Positions 44,901-57,390 of a DNA stretch of 64,000 nucleotides are shown here, in pieces; position 1 is the stretch's first letter, and every line of letters begins with the position of its first letter. Source of the stretch: Trochalopteron elliotii (lineage: Eukaryota; Chordata; Aves; Passeriformes; Leiothrichidae). Where the stretch lies: contig JANPWX010000097.1 of assembly GCA_024734555.1 (NCBI GenBank), positions 7,675,106 to 7,739,105 of the forward strand, read 5' to 3'. The notes under the pieces were generated by a model, which had not been told where the DNA came from, did no database searches, and worked only from the letters and a program-made list of their open reading frames with translations. A program made the position numbers and the translations under genes.

Positions 44901-47900
44901 ATGCACATGGTTTGCCTTTGATAGCCTATTAAATTTTTCAACTCCTTTAAAACACTGTGAGGTCAAGCAATGTTGTTGTTGGCATTCATGAATTATTGAC
45001 AAAATGCTGATTGAGTTGCATGGAACGTGCAAGTTAGAGGAGTAGTTTGTAGCACCATGTATTTATCAGGCTAGCTAAATGTTTGGATGTAGAGTAGCTT
45101 TCCTGGGTCTGCCCTTGCCTCCTAAAGTCCTAAAGGCTGTCCTTACTCACCCAAAACTGGAGGGGAGTTCTCCTAAAGGAGAATACCTTCTACTAGACAG
45201 CTGTGAAGGCTTTTCTTCTGGAGGAAAGTTACTGGAAGCAGTGTTGCTGGTGAGCTATGGGGAGAAAGCAGAAGGTTTGCTGGTCATGCAGAATTGCTTT
45301 ATTTGTAGACTAGAAGTCTATATTTCTCTCATTGCACACTCTCCAAATGGTTTTGTTTTAAACTCTTAGTCTTGAAGTTACTTCTTGCTAGTTGATCAGG
45401 CAATTTCTTGACTGTGCTTCCAGTAATACTAAATTTATCAGTGTACTTTAGATGATAGCTCCAATTATTTTCTTTTAACTCCAGACCAGAGTGTAAATGG
45501 TGTTGCACAGTTGAAAGTTTCATAGTTGGAGAAAATAGAAGTACTTATGGAAAGTACTTATGGAAGTGTGGCGAAATATACTGTTCTGCATATGCAGAGA
45601 AAATTGCATCTTTTTTTTAGTTATGATAAAAATAACAAGAATAAATCTAGAACTACATTCACACACTTGCACATGCAGTGTAGACACAGAAGAAATATTT
45701 CACATTGGATGTTTTATTTTTTGCGAAACCAGCACAAGGCATGTTAAATTGCCTAATTTATGGGACTCAGTATGAACCAGTAATGGAATGTAGTTATGAG
45801 GAAGTGAAATGCAAATATAGGATATGTCAAAAAGGTCTTTCCAGTAGAAAATAATAGTCATAGTATTGTATTAAGTCACTGGTGAGAACTGTTCTGTAAT
45901 TTTAACTGCAGTTCTTGCCCCTTTTGTTCAAGAACTGTGGAATTTGACTATGAGCTGGTTATAAAACAAAGGGGAGATTTGCCTTGTTTAGCCTAGGACA
46001 ATGCAACTCAGATTGTGGCCTTTAAAAATGTTGAGGATATAAACATCAGGGAGGAATAAAAATTAGTTAATCTTAAAGATAATGTTGGCACTAAAACCAA
46101 AGGGAATAAATTGACCCTGAATAAGCCTAGCCTGAAATTACAAGATGGTTTATGGTTCTCAGAGGAGTAGGACTTCATGCTGCTCCTGGATACAGAGATG
46201 AAGGGCAAAAGAGAACTATGGTGAAAGCAGACCTTAATGGCTTGGTTGATATTCTCAGATGATGTCTGTGATGATAGAAGCAAGAATGGAAACAGAGGCT
46301 CAGATTGTTGTTTTACTGGAGAGAATCAAAAGGGTTATCTGCAATAATTTGCTTATCATCCCATAGACAGTTTTTGTACAAGATTCCTATTTGTTTTATT
46401 TTTATTCCAAACTACTGAGGAAATGATGAGTGGATTGTTCTTAGATGACTATGATCCATACTTTTCAGCTGGTGACAAATGCCTGACTGGTGTGCCAACA
46501 TGTAAAGTGAACTTTAGCAAGCTGAAAAGCTAGTGCAGGCTCTTCCAAATTTTTGAGTCATGACTCTGCTCTGGCATTGCCTCCAACAGTAGCAAGAGTA
46601 AGGAGATATGGAAGGATGAAAGAAATGCAAACCATTCTATAATTCACATCTTGATTGCACTCCCTTATTTAGTAGGGACATAGTTGATTTGCTTATTATG
46701 CAAACCTTCTGATGAGAAACTCTTTGCTGTAAGCTCTGTAGAGGAAGCAGGATGTTCTTTCTGTAATCTTGTGTTCTTTAGGAAATCTCTATTTAATCTG
46801 TATTTTGCACTTCTTAAATTGTAGCTCTGTGCTATGGACACAGTGCTCATGCATTTGTAGTTGTTGAGAGGGCTGTACTGTGGGCAGTAGAAACTTCATA
46901 TGGACATGTGCAGGCCCAAAATGACACAAGTTTCCTCAGCTGTCTCATGGACTCACAAACCTCTATAAAAATGACCATATGCATCTGACTCTGACAGTTA
47001 TAGTATATTGATTAGTTTCAACAAGTATCAGGGGAAAGAAAACCCAAACAAGCCAGACTGGCTGATATATGCAGTCCAAACCAAATTCACAACTTTAAGT
47101 AGTATGGTGATGTCTTTCCTTTTTTTTTTTTTTTTTTTCCCCTCTGTTCTTGAATGCCTTACCTGATTTGCCTTAGCAGTTCTAGGAAAAAAAACCCCAA
47201 CTTTCATGTAAGACAGTGACAGCTCCTGAGCAAATAAGCTCCATTTAGGCCTTTCCTTTTCTTTGAGCTCCCCAGTTGTATTTTTCCCCTCTTAGCCCAA
47301 TGTAGAGGGTTTGAATAAAGAAAATATAATGCAGAATTCATAGCAGCTCTGTTTCTTATCAGGGAATAGGGCTGGACAAACAGCACAGTGGGTCATGGCT
47401 CCTAATTGATGCTGTAAAGACCTTGAAAAAATCCCATAGATTATAAGGATGTGTATGTACACATATCTGTGTACATGGAAAATGTGAGAAAGGAACCTAT
47501 TGAAAAAGAATGTTGATTTTCAATCCTTTACCCTTGTGCTGTGTGCCTTTAATAGAATTTGATAAATTAATTTTTGGAGGTTCCTGTGCATTATCTCTTT
47601 TGCTTATCACTCATGAAGAGTGATCTTCCTGTAAGAAATAATAATAAATAATAATGAAGTGATAGTTGTTGGCAAATGATTTCCTACATTTATTAAAGTA
47701 CTATGCTAGTCTGTCGGACACACGTATATAAATTTCCTTGTCCTGATAATTTATTACTGGCAAAATGCTGACAGCTTTCAACTCATTTTAAAGACACAGA
47801 AGTGAAGAGGAAAAGAGAGAAAGAGAGTAGTGGTCTCTACAAACTTCTTTTGACTATATGAGGTTAAATCAAGAGTCAACATTATGTTGTGTATTCTTTT

Positions 47901-49868
47901 ACAGATCAGATGAGTAATGTGATGCATTATATGTGGACTACACAGTTGTATTGTCAAGATTATGTTTGTGAGCTATTTAGAAGGATGTAGTTATCTAAGT
48001 TTATTAACTTATTTAAACAGATATACTGTCAAGTTTGGAGATAGGAGTATTTTTTCATGGGTTTTTTGTGCCAGTTTCAAATCACTTTTGTTAACAGCTG
48101 GTTACTTAAGCTTATGTAAGAATGTGAATGACTTACATAATCTGGTGATTTTCCATTTTTACAATGTAGAGGTTCTTACTCCTCCTCCCAGAACAATTCT
48201 TCTGCCGTATTGTTCTTCAGGAGTTACATTAGAGTGAGCCTTTAGGAGAGACTCCAGGAAACAGCAAAACAAGAAGTGACTCTCAGAATGTTGGATGCAG
48301 CTGATAGCTGAAAGAGCTCTTCTCAGCCAGTTAACGAGGATGCCATTTAGTAGTCCTTAAAAGGTGATGGAATTTTGTTTGCTGCTGCCTTAGGATGTGT
48401 AGCTATTAGCTGTGACTAGAGGTTTATCTAGCCATGAGTGCAAAACCCAAAGAAAGCAGTATAAATATCTGTTCAACAGGGTACAGTTATGTAATTGGCA
48501 CTTAAGGGTTATGAGAGGGGACAGTGGTGATAAGCTAATGAATTCATGGAAGGAAAGTTTGTTACCTGAATGTTATTTATTCTTCTTTGGTGAAGGGTAA
48601 AAATACAACTAATAGCAATAGTAGGTGGAACTCTCTCTCTTTCTAATGTTTCATTGAAAATGACACTGCTAAGAGCTCAAAGTTTATTCTGGGGCATTAT
48701 TGTCTGTGTTGATTCAGGGGGAAGAGTACCATCTGCAGAATCCTTAATCTTCCCTGCTATAACAGCTCTGTCATGCCAGCAGTGCTCAAATATTGGTGGA
48801 CAGGATTTACTCTTAGCTTGTGAGATCTGATGTGCTCAGCCTTTTCTAAGGAAATTGCCTAAAACCTGCTACAGAGCAGACTGCTTTTCTGTGGTACTAA
48901 GAAAACTTCATCTATAAGCTCCTTTCCCCAATATTGTCAAAAAAAAGATTAAGATGCACATCCTTGTTGCTTTTATAATCTTCTCTAGATTAACTGTGAG
49001 GAAGCAGGGGAAAAGAGATGAGTATTAGGTCAAAGTGCTTTAGAGGGGATGAAAAAAGCAGCTGCTGCAAAGCAAAAGAGGCACATGCTCCCAGCCAAAA
49101 TCCCACCCCAACCACTCCAAAACCTGCATAGAAAAACCTCACGGAAAATGAGAGAGATAGGCTTTCATTTATTTTTGTGGGTGTTTCCCACCCTCCCTCC
49201 CCTCCTCACCCTGCATCCTCCCTGCCCCCAGATATTAAACTCAGTTACTCTACACTGTGGCTCTCACCACTGTTTCTTAGTAGAGGAGGGAGGTGTTCTT
49301 TTTACTGCCATGAATATAATGGATATCAGAAGTCTCTTTTTGAAAGGGCAGTCATCTAGGGCAGGTTCTAACATATTTCTGTAGCCTTTTATTTAATATC
49401 TAAGCTTCTACTGAGGAGTTCTTCCAGAATGCAGTGAAAAAGTTAAATGAAAGAATGAAATAGACATTAAATGAAAAACGCATAGACAACTTTTTGACCT
49501 AGTAAAGCAAAACAGAAAAACTGTTTTTCACTAGAAAAACAGAATCAAGACACAGTGAAGGAGAAGAATCAGGGGATCCAGAAAACAAGACTTTGACTGC
49601 AGTGGCCAGTGATGTAATACAAGATAGCTCTTCACCTAGCATAGGGTCATGTTGGCAAGATGCAGAGACCTGGTGCGTCTTGCCAGGGCTCACATGATGC
49701 TCACAAGCACTCTGCAGACTGTCAGATAGCTGTGACTATCAGTGGCAAATGCCTGGAACATGAGGAATAGAGCCCTATTTCTGTATTTATATAAATACTT
49801 CTCCAGTGTCTTTGAAGCATATAAGAAAGGAGAAGTGTCTGATTATTGTCTTTGCATCTTGGCAAGAG

Positions 49869-49914
49869 GGTCACGGTCACGTAGGAAGTGTGGTCAAGGT
49901 CATGTAGGAAGTTT
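49869..49914 (+). repeat. 23-bp tandem duplication
   Basis: Two adjacent units, GGTCACGGTCACGTAGGAAG plus TGT and GGTCAAGGTCATGTAGGAAG plus TTT, differ at three positions. This is a simple local duplication with no evident role. Confidence 0.85.
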
Positions 49915-50419
49915 TCCTTCATGAGAAAAAGAAATATTGCTGAAAGTTTGTAGCTTTCATTGTGACTTGAAATTTAAGCTCTTTCTGGATTCAGAGGAAC
50001 AAGACAGAATCCCAGAGAATATGTGTACCTTGCTGTAAAGCCAGGCAGCTGGCATAACAAGCCCATGTGACACTGCACTTGGTTGGTGGTCTGTCAGATC
50101 TGGCAGCCCCATAGACAGAAAAAGGCAGAGAATGCAAGAAAGCAGAAAGGCTGCCAGCCCAGCATGTTTGCCTGCAAAGTGGTGAGCGAGGGGCTTGGAA
50201 AGTCCAGGAATTCATTAGGTTTGGTGAAGGAGTGGGGCAGTTCAGTAGGTGTGCAGCTGGGAACCAGCATCCCTGGATGCCTCTGGGCAGAGAGGGTAGG
50301 AAGTGTCTTCAGCTGTACCAAAGAAAATGGAGAGTTTTTCAAGCAATATCAAAGGCTTTGTGTGTGGTGATTGTTTATTATTGTTGTTAAGGCAAGAAGG
50401 AAGGGATTTTTTTAATATG

Positions 50420-50512
50420 AGAATGAAGCACTGGAACAGGTTACCTAGAGAAGTGGTAGGTGTAACCAAGATGGTAGATGCTTCCTTCCAGCCCAAACCA
50501 TTCTATGATATT
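50420..50512 (+). mobile_element. CR1 LINE 3'-end fragment with an internal deletion
   Basis: The plus strand contains GAACAGGTTACCTAGAGAAG, then after a gap CTTCCTTCCAGCCCAAACCA and TTCTATGATATTG, the last blocks of a CR1 3' end in sense orientation. Most of the segment that normally separates them is missing. A GTT/ATT-rich simple stretch follows to about 50545. Confidence 0.75.
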
Positions 50513-53500
50513 GTTGTTGGTGCTGTTGTTATTATTATTGTTTTACCCCATTTTTCCCCAAAGAAAAGATAAAATTGTGTTTTAGTGGAAAAATCCTGAC
50601 CTGAAAGTTACATGTTTTGATAGTTTGGAAAGAGTGGTGTGTATTTATCCTTAAGCTTTGAAGGGGGCGGATATGCAATGATACTGCTTTCTTTTATGCA
50701 TCCCTTTGATCTGTTCATCTTTCTGGCCCACCTCACCTCCATTGGTAGGTTTGTTCCATCTGATATGCAGATTTGAGCCTTCAGGGATTGAGTTGCTTAT
50801 CTGTTGTGCCTAGTGCAGTGATATTTATGAGCCAGCATCCGTAATTATTGAACTCTATCATCTTTGACAGTTTTTCAGGTAACCTCTGAAAAGTAAATAT
50901 GTAGGAGGCCTTTGAAATTCTTAGGCAACATATGAGAACTTGATCACAGGATGCAATGAATTGAGACCTTTATTTTTGCACCATATGAAAACCTTGTCCA
51001 TATTGCAATTTTAGTGGCCAGTAAAAAAACCCCCAAAGGCATTTTTCTGAGCTGACTTTTGCTGCTCTATCAGCAGTAGTTTCAGTAGTTCCAGCACTGT
51101 GTCGATGAGATGGTGGGGAATGCAGTAGAGTGATGATGCGGCAGGACTTTTAAAAAACATTTTTAGAACTAAATATGAATTCTGGTGCGAAATAATAATT
51201 TAGGAAATTGTAGCTCAAGTAAAATCTGTGTGCATAAAGAGATTGTTATTAAAGCAAAGCATAGATGATCTGGCTGGCATGCCTAAGTAGACATTTCACT
51301 TGTTTTTTGTCTCTTTTAAAGTCACAATTTGAATAGGGAATACCTTATGAGTATTGTGATTTTCCAGTAAGTAGCTGGAAAATCTTGAGGCGGGAGATTT
51401 TTTACTGCCTGAGCTCATGTGGATGACATGTCTCTATGCTTTGGATACTTTGTGTACTTTTGCTGCACATTGTCTGTGAAGTGACTTTCTTCACGGTGCT
51501 GTATTTTAGTTTTTTTTTTTCTTTAAAGTTGGAAACACAACACAGTGAATATATGTGTGAGAATTAGGCATGTGTAAATAAGAATATTAATTGGCAAGAC
51601 TTTGGCTAATGAGTTTCAGTAGTGCAAGAGACATTTCCAAATGGTCAAATTAGCCTCCAACAAGTTTTGAAATGAGGATTTATGGATTCCTTAAGATAAC
51701 TCAATTGATAGTCTATTTTTTAACACAGCTTTTCTTACAGTAGTGCAGCTTAATTTAGCCAGTAGAAGTTTTTTCCGTTATTTATTTTTAAGTGTAATAT
51801 AAATTTATGTGAAATTGTAATTGGAAATGGGTTATTTTTGCCAAGTCATCAATGAAATGTTGCTTTAGTAAAGTATGCAGAAGATATTCCTGGTCTCTCT
51901 GTAAAATTCAGCTATGCTGTAGTAAAGAACATACATAAATATTAACTACAACTGTAGACAGAAAAATACTATATGATGTAAAATAATTGTAGTCAGTGTG
52001 CAAATATTTTATATGGCACCTAAGATCATTGAGGTGGAGAGGAGATACAAAGTTTTACACTAGCCCTAGTAAAGTAAATGGATGGGGAGAAAATGAGATT
52101 CTGTGTGTATAATCCCTGCTTTGTGTCACTGTTTTCTTTCGTTGTATTTGTTCACCTCATGTTCTTAGCCAGTTATAGCTACATCAGAGTACAGTTGTGT
52201 AACATGTATGCATATCTGTCATTTTTTTCAGGTATATTTCAAAAAATGTTTCTTAAAATATTAAATCTGTGTTGGTTAATAATTTTCAGAGTTGTGGATT
52301 TTTTAAAAATTATTGTTTTTATTTTTTTTATTATGTACAGGAGCTAAGCTCTTCTGGAGATCTCTTAAAATGACAAGTTCTGAGTTGTTTTAAGGACTCT
52401 GTCCCATTTCAGTTTGAAAGATGAGACTTCCAAAAAAAAGGTGGCCTTTGCCTAAATTAACAAGGTTAAGTTATAAATGGAGTGAATAGTAAAAATCATT
52501 TTTGTGTGTCTTCTTTCACAACCTATCTAATAACCCAGAAATAATCCTAAGTGCTCTGAAAATCCTCAAAGGCAGTTTCCTTCAGTATTATTTTGGCTCT
52601 TAGTTTTAATTGGAAAAATAGGCATAGGATTTTTAGTCCATAATTTTAGTGCTGCCTTTCAAAATATTGCATTTTTTCGTGTTAGTCAGCACTAGGTAAA
52701 TACTTTTCAGCTCTCATCACATAAAAAAATAAACAGATAACTGAAGCAGTCAGGAAATACAAATTCCAAGAGCTGGACATTTCATTTCATTTTTTCTGGG
52801 TTCTAAAACTTTGCTTACTGGGAAGGAATTTTGCTTGTCACCTTTACCTGGGTTTCAGATAATAACACATGGACTTGAATAAACTTTCTTTTCCAAAGCA
52901 CCAGCACTCTCAAATGCTTTGCTCAGTGTGCAGCAGATGGAAGTTGACTCTACAACTGCCTTCTTGACATTAAAACATCTCATCAATTGCAGTGTGCACT
53001 CAAGAGCAGCTGCAAGTTGAACCTGGGATATTGATCTGGCAGACTCTGGAACCCGTCGACTCTTCTGTCATCTTATGTGGATCCCATCCAATTCAAATGC
53101 CACATATTTATTGTGAGGACAGTTTTACAGTATGGTTTTCCTGAATCTAGCTCTATAGCCACTATATATGTCATATAAATATGACTATAGATAATTGACT
53201 ACCTTTTTCTTTTTTTTTTTGTATGTTCCCTCATTGCAATGTAGTCCAGTAAAGTTTATAATATTCAAGGTCAGTCTCTCTCTTATTTTAGATGTGCTTC
53301 TTAAAATGATGTTATAAAATTTTATAATTTAGTTAGTAAAGACTTTAACCTTCAGAAACCTATGAAACCACAAAAATCCATAAAGGCTTCACGCTGGAAA
53401 ACTAGAGAGCTTTGCTTCTCTTGACAATTGTTTTTACTCATCTGTCAGGAGCAGATACTAAGCCTCAGTGGAACAGGCCATTTTTAGCCTTACCTCCTAA

Positions 53501-55344
53501 TTTGTGCTAGGGATTTTTTAGTGTTACTTGCCTAGAATGAGACTCTAAAATTGGAATGCAATTTTAATATGCTTGGTCATAAAACTTCACCTTGTAACTC
53601 TGTTTCATAAGAAAAATGATATTTTTTAGCCAAAAAAATTTGAAATTTAACTTCATTCTTGTTATGTACAAGCAACTAAGTCAAAATATTAATACAGCTT
53701 CATGTGCCGTTTTTCTCTTCCAATATTTTATTACATTCCATGTTCTAAGAATAAATGCCTTGAAAAACCATATTTTTTCTTGGAAATTAAATAGTAATTA
53801 AGTATACGCTCTTTAATTTTCCTGTATTACGTGTATGCCTTTCTGGGATGTACCATTACTCTGATAGTAGGGTGTTTATTGCAGTATAATTTATTCCTAA
53901 AATATGAGAGATTCATGGCATTTTTAAATGTTATATAATTTTCTTACTGTAGATAATTACATTATGGTAATTGCATTACCTTAATGATGTGAATAGAGTT
54001 GTATTATTTCCTGTGAAAGCTGCAACCCTTTTGGCAGATGTGTTAGTTAAGTATAGTTATGTACAGTAATGGGAATAAAAGGAGTGAGTTTATTCTGCAA
54101 AACAATCATTCTTATATCTGATCCTTAAACTTTGTGCTGCATGACCCTCTGGTTACTTGATTCCTGCATCCTTGCCTGGTACCATCTTGATTCTGAGAAA
54201 TTTTCTTTGTGCTTGACTTCATTTACAAGGGACTTCAGTGTTGCTGTTCAAGCTTCATACATGTATAAGTGCCTTTGTAGAGGTTGGCAGGAACATTTAT
54301 TGGAATTTGCTGCAGGACTCTTTCTTTGAGCATTCTTGATTAAAGCTATGATCCTCCAGTTACCAAAAGCTGTAAGTCTTCAGAAGTAAATTATTGAAAA
54401 ATAATATTGGGCCATGTAAGTTATGCAGACCTAATGGAAGTCACCATGCCATCTTTAGTTGTGTTCTTCTCCTGCATTATAGTATATAATCTCTTTATTG
54501 GTTTGTACACAAATTGAGAATGGTACCTAAATTAGATGACCAGCTCTCTAAAAGGGAATCTTGTTCTTTTTGGCTGTCAGAAAGAAATAAAGTCACTGAA
54601 CACTGTACTGCTTTACTGAAGGTCTTTATATGACTGGAAAAAGTGTTCCTAAATTAAAGATGTGCTTGTAATATATGTTTAGGCTGCCCTGAATATTAGC
54701 ATTATTACATGGAGACTTATATGAATCTGATTCCGTGACAAAATTATATTGATATTACATAATTCTCTCGTTCCTCCCCCTCATAATCTGCAGACTTTAA
54801 ATTCTTGTTCTGAAAATCTGTTGTCTAAAAATTCATGGGAAATCTTTCAGCTGACTTCTAAGCAAAAGGATTTCTGGGAAGCAGTGTTTGACAGGATCAG
54901 ATATCTGTAGTGTTCAGTAAAGTCTGCTGAAATTTTTTTATTTGTTCAGAGGAAAAATAATACCACACAATGGTAATCTGAATGCAAATACACTGAAAAA
55001 CTAGATACCTTTAATGCTTTTTACATACGCAAAGTTCCTGATTGCATTATTGCTTTTAATGGCTGCTTGTATTCAGTTTAATTCCTAGAAATTGCTTTTC
55101 TTGTCCAAATCTGCAGATAAGCAGCAGAACTAGTGAGGGCAGTTCTTAAATGCTTTTCTTAATTATATCTGATTGCAATAAGGCTGCACCTACATAATTT
55201 TATTTGGCAATATTCAGTTATAACTTTTTTCAGTAAGTACATGAATGTTTTTATCACTGGAAACTGTCTACCTTTCCTTTATTCTGAAGATGAACATCTA
55301 AGGAAAGCCCATGTTTTGTGTTTTCTTTTGATTTTCCCTTTTAG

Positions 55345-55373
55345 AGGGCATATGACCGTGTCCAAAGCCTGCG
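55345..55373 (+). CDS. Candidate 29-bp microexon, gene unknown
   Basis: A pyrimidine-rich acceptor (GATTTTCCCTTTTAG) is followed by 29 bases and the strong donor GTGAGTG. In phase 0 it reads RAYDRVQSLR with no stop. It cannot be spliced directly to the candidate exon at 63262 in an open frame: phase 0 leads to a stop, and the phase that would fit contains TGA. So either one of the two is false or an exon lies between them beyond what I can see. Short sequences with good splice sites arise by chance in 64 kb. Confidence 0.2.
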
Positions 55374-57366
55374 GTGAGTGTTCGGCATCTGAATGTATTT
55401 GTGTCAAGCGGCTGCAGTGATAATAGGCTGCGGATGATGCAGTCTGCATTGTGAAGTCTTCAGGGAGCTTTGCTCTGATAACCCAAGCTTCTGTGCCACT
55501 GCCACATCTCAAAGAATAAAGGGAGCAGAAATGAGCAATGTTAGAAGGCCCAGATTAAGTTAGAGAGATGCACAATGTATGAAAGAGCTTTTTGGTCTGT
55601 GACTAAATACACAATTTTTCATCTGTGTTCTCTGTGCAAGAAAATAAATGTTATTGTTTTGCAAGCGTCTTACCTCCCCCAGCTCCTTGCAACCTTAATC
55701 TGGGTTCAGTAGCAACCCACATGTAGTGTGGCTATAGTATTACTTTATTTCTTAATGCAACAGAAAGAAATGCATCCTGCATTTCTCTTGGTCTTGTGTT
55801 TTGAATGTACTTTGAATTCCTACTGCTTTTCTTCATTTTTCTACCAAGAAGTTGATATAACTTATATAATAAAGAAGTGTAATGCAAATCTCTGACTAGC
55901 TAGTAAAATGTGGGTAGCATTGGGTCTGGAATTAGTTTCTCTGTTCCATCGCTGAGTAATTGCGTAGAATTGCCACCAGCAAGGCTTTGGCTTAGCTCCT
56001 GGCTATGGCTGTGTCCGATGTACCCATACTCTGAGCAAACCACGTAAGTTGGTACGTTAAGAATTAGAGATTTTGACCTTTTCTGCATTGTTCCCGGTTT
56101 GAATAAAATTTGGTGGTGTGATGGCAGAGAGGTATTTTAGTTCTGCAGTCTTACTTAGGAAAACTGATTCTCAGTTTCTGCATGAGGACTGGTAACACAG
56201 AGTACTGATTGGACTGCAAGCTTTGACTCAGCATTTCAGTTTTCTCCCTTGAAGTGTTTCTGCTCTCCTCTTTTAGCTCTCTCAAAAGATGCGGACAGGT
56301 TCAGAACCCAAGTAATAAATAGCAGGAGCTGGGTGCAAGTACTTAGAGTGCCTTTAACAAATGGTAACTTGTTTCAGCCAGAACTCCTTGATCCTGGGGT
56401 TTGGCACAGTGTGTAGAGACATCAGCAGTCCTTTCCTGTAATTGTCAGCATCATGAAGAAGCTCAAAACTGCAGAGGGACCCTTGGATATTTAGGCTGTT
56501 TTTAGCAAGGTGTCTTGCTTATGTTTATCAACAAAAACCATGAATTTGAAAGACTCAACTTCTCAACAAGTATTAAGAGAACACGATTTTTAGAGACCTT
56601 GATGGTAGTCTTTTTTGGAATAAGAAGGAAAGTAATATTGCAGAAACAAGCTGTGGCTGTGGTAAAAACTGTAGTACCCATAGACTTTCAGAACTGTATT
56701 TCAGTTTTCAACAAATAAATCTTGAAAGACTAGCTCTAAAACTCCATGTGGGATTTTTGGTTTTTTTTATGGTTATCCTTAAATGTTGTCTAATTGTTGT
56801 TTTCTTATGTTTGAATTTTGTAGCTGTGTATTTCTTTACATAAGTTCTATTCATAATTTTTATAGTCTCCATATAAATTTAGAAAGTTTTGAGTTTCATG
56901 TAAATAATTGTGTAACACTTAAAATTTTGTTTTGTTTTGTATTGTTACATCTATCAACCATTTTTCTTGATTATTCCCAGACTGGTATATCACTGTAGCA
57001 TACTAGGAAATTTAGCAAAATTTACTTTTAGGATGGTTTATATCATTATAATGAAATGAAACTTATCGCATGACTATTCCTTTAGTAAAAACATTACACA
57101 AACACTTGCTAGTATGAAACTGACAGAAGTGCAGAGTTCCATTTTGCTGTATGGTCAGAAATGTAGCATAGATAATAAACAGAGATGGCTATTTTGATAG
57201 ACTTTACACTCTTTAAAAATCTCTCCATAATTTTAATATAAAATTTATAAGTCGTAATTCTGTTGCCAACTTCTGCTTAACGTCTTTTATTAGTTTAATG
57301 TGCTAGTGGATGGAGTATGTAGGGTTACATTCAACTGGGGGAAACTTCTTGCAATATTTATCTTTA

Positions 57367-57390
57367 CCCGCCCCCACCCCCCCCCACCCC
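57367..57390 (-). other. G-quadruplex-type tract
   Basis: On the minus strand the tract reads GGGG, T, nine G, T, GGGGG, C, GGG: four G-runs with single-base loops, a strong quadruplex pattern. On the plus strand it is the matching C-run tract. It lies in AT-rich DNA with no gene next to it. Confidence 0.7.

Larger units (their letters stand above)
41976..50419. other. Intron-like or intergenic DNA, no supported gene
   Basis: This is mostly AT-rich DNA. It contains a poly-T run at 47120-47138, short AATAAT-type repeats near 47638-47660, a GC-rich patch at 44570-44900 and a small tandem duplication at 49869-49914. No exon or RNA gene is supported. Confidence 0.45.
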
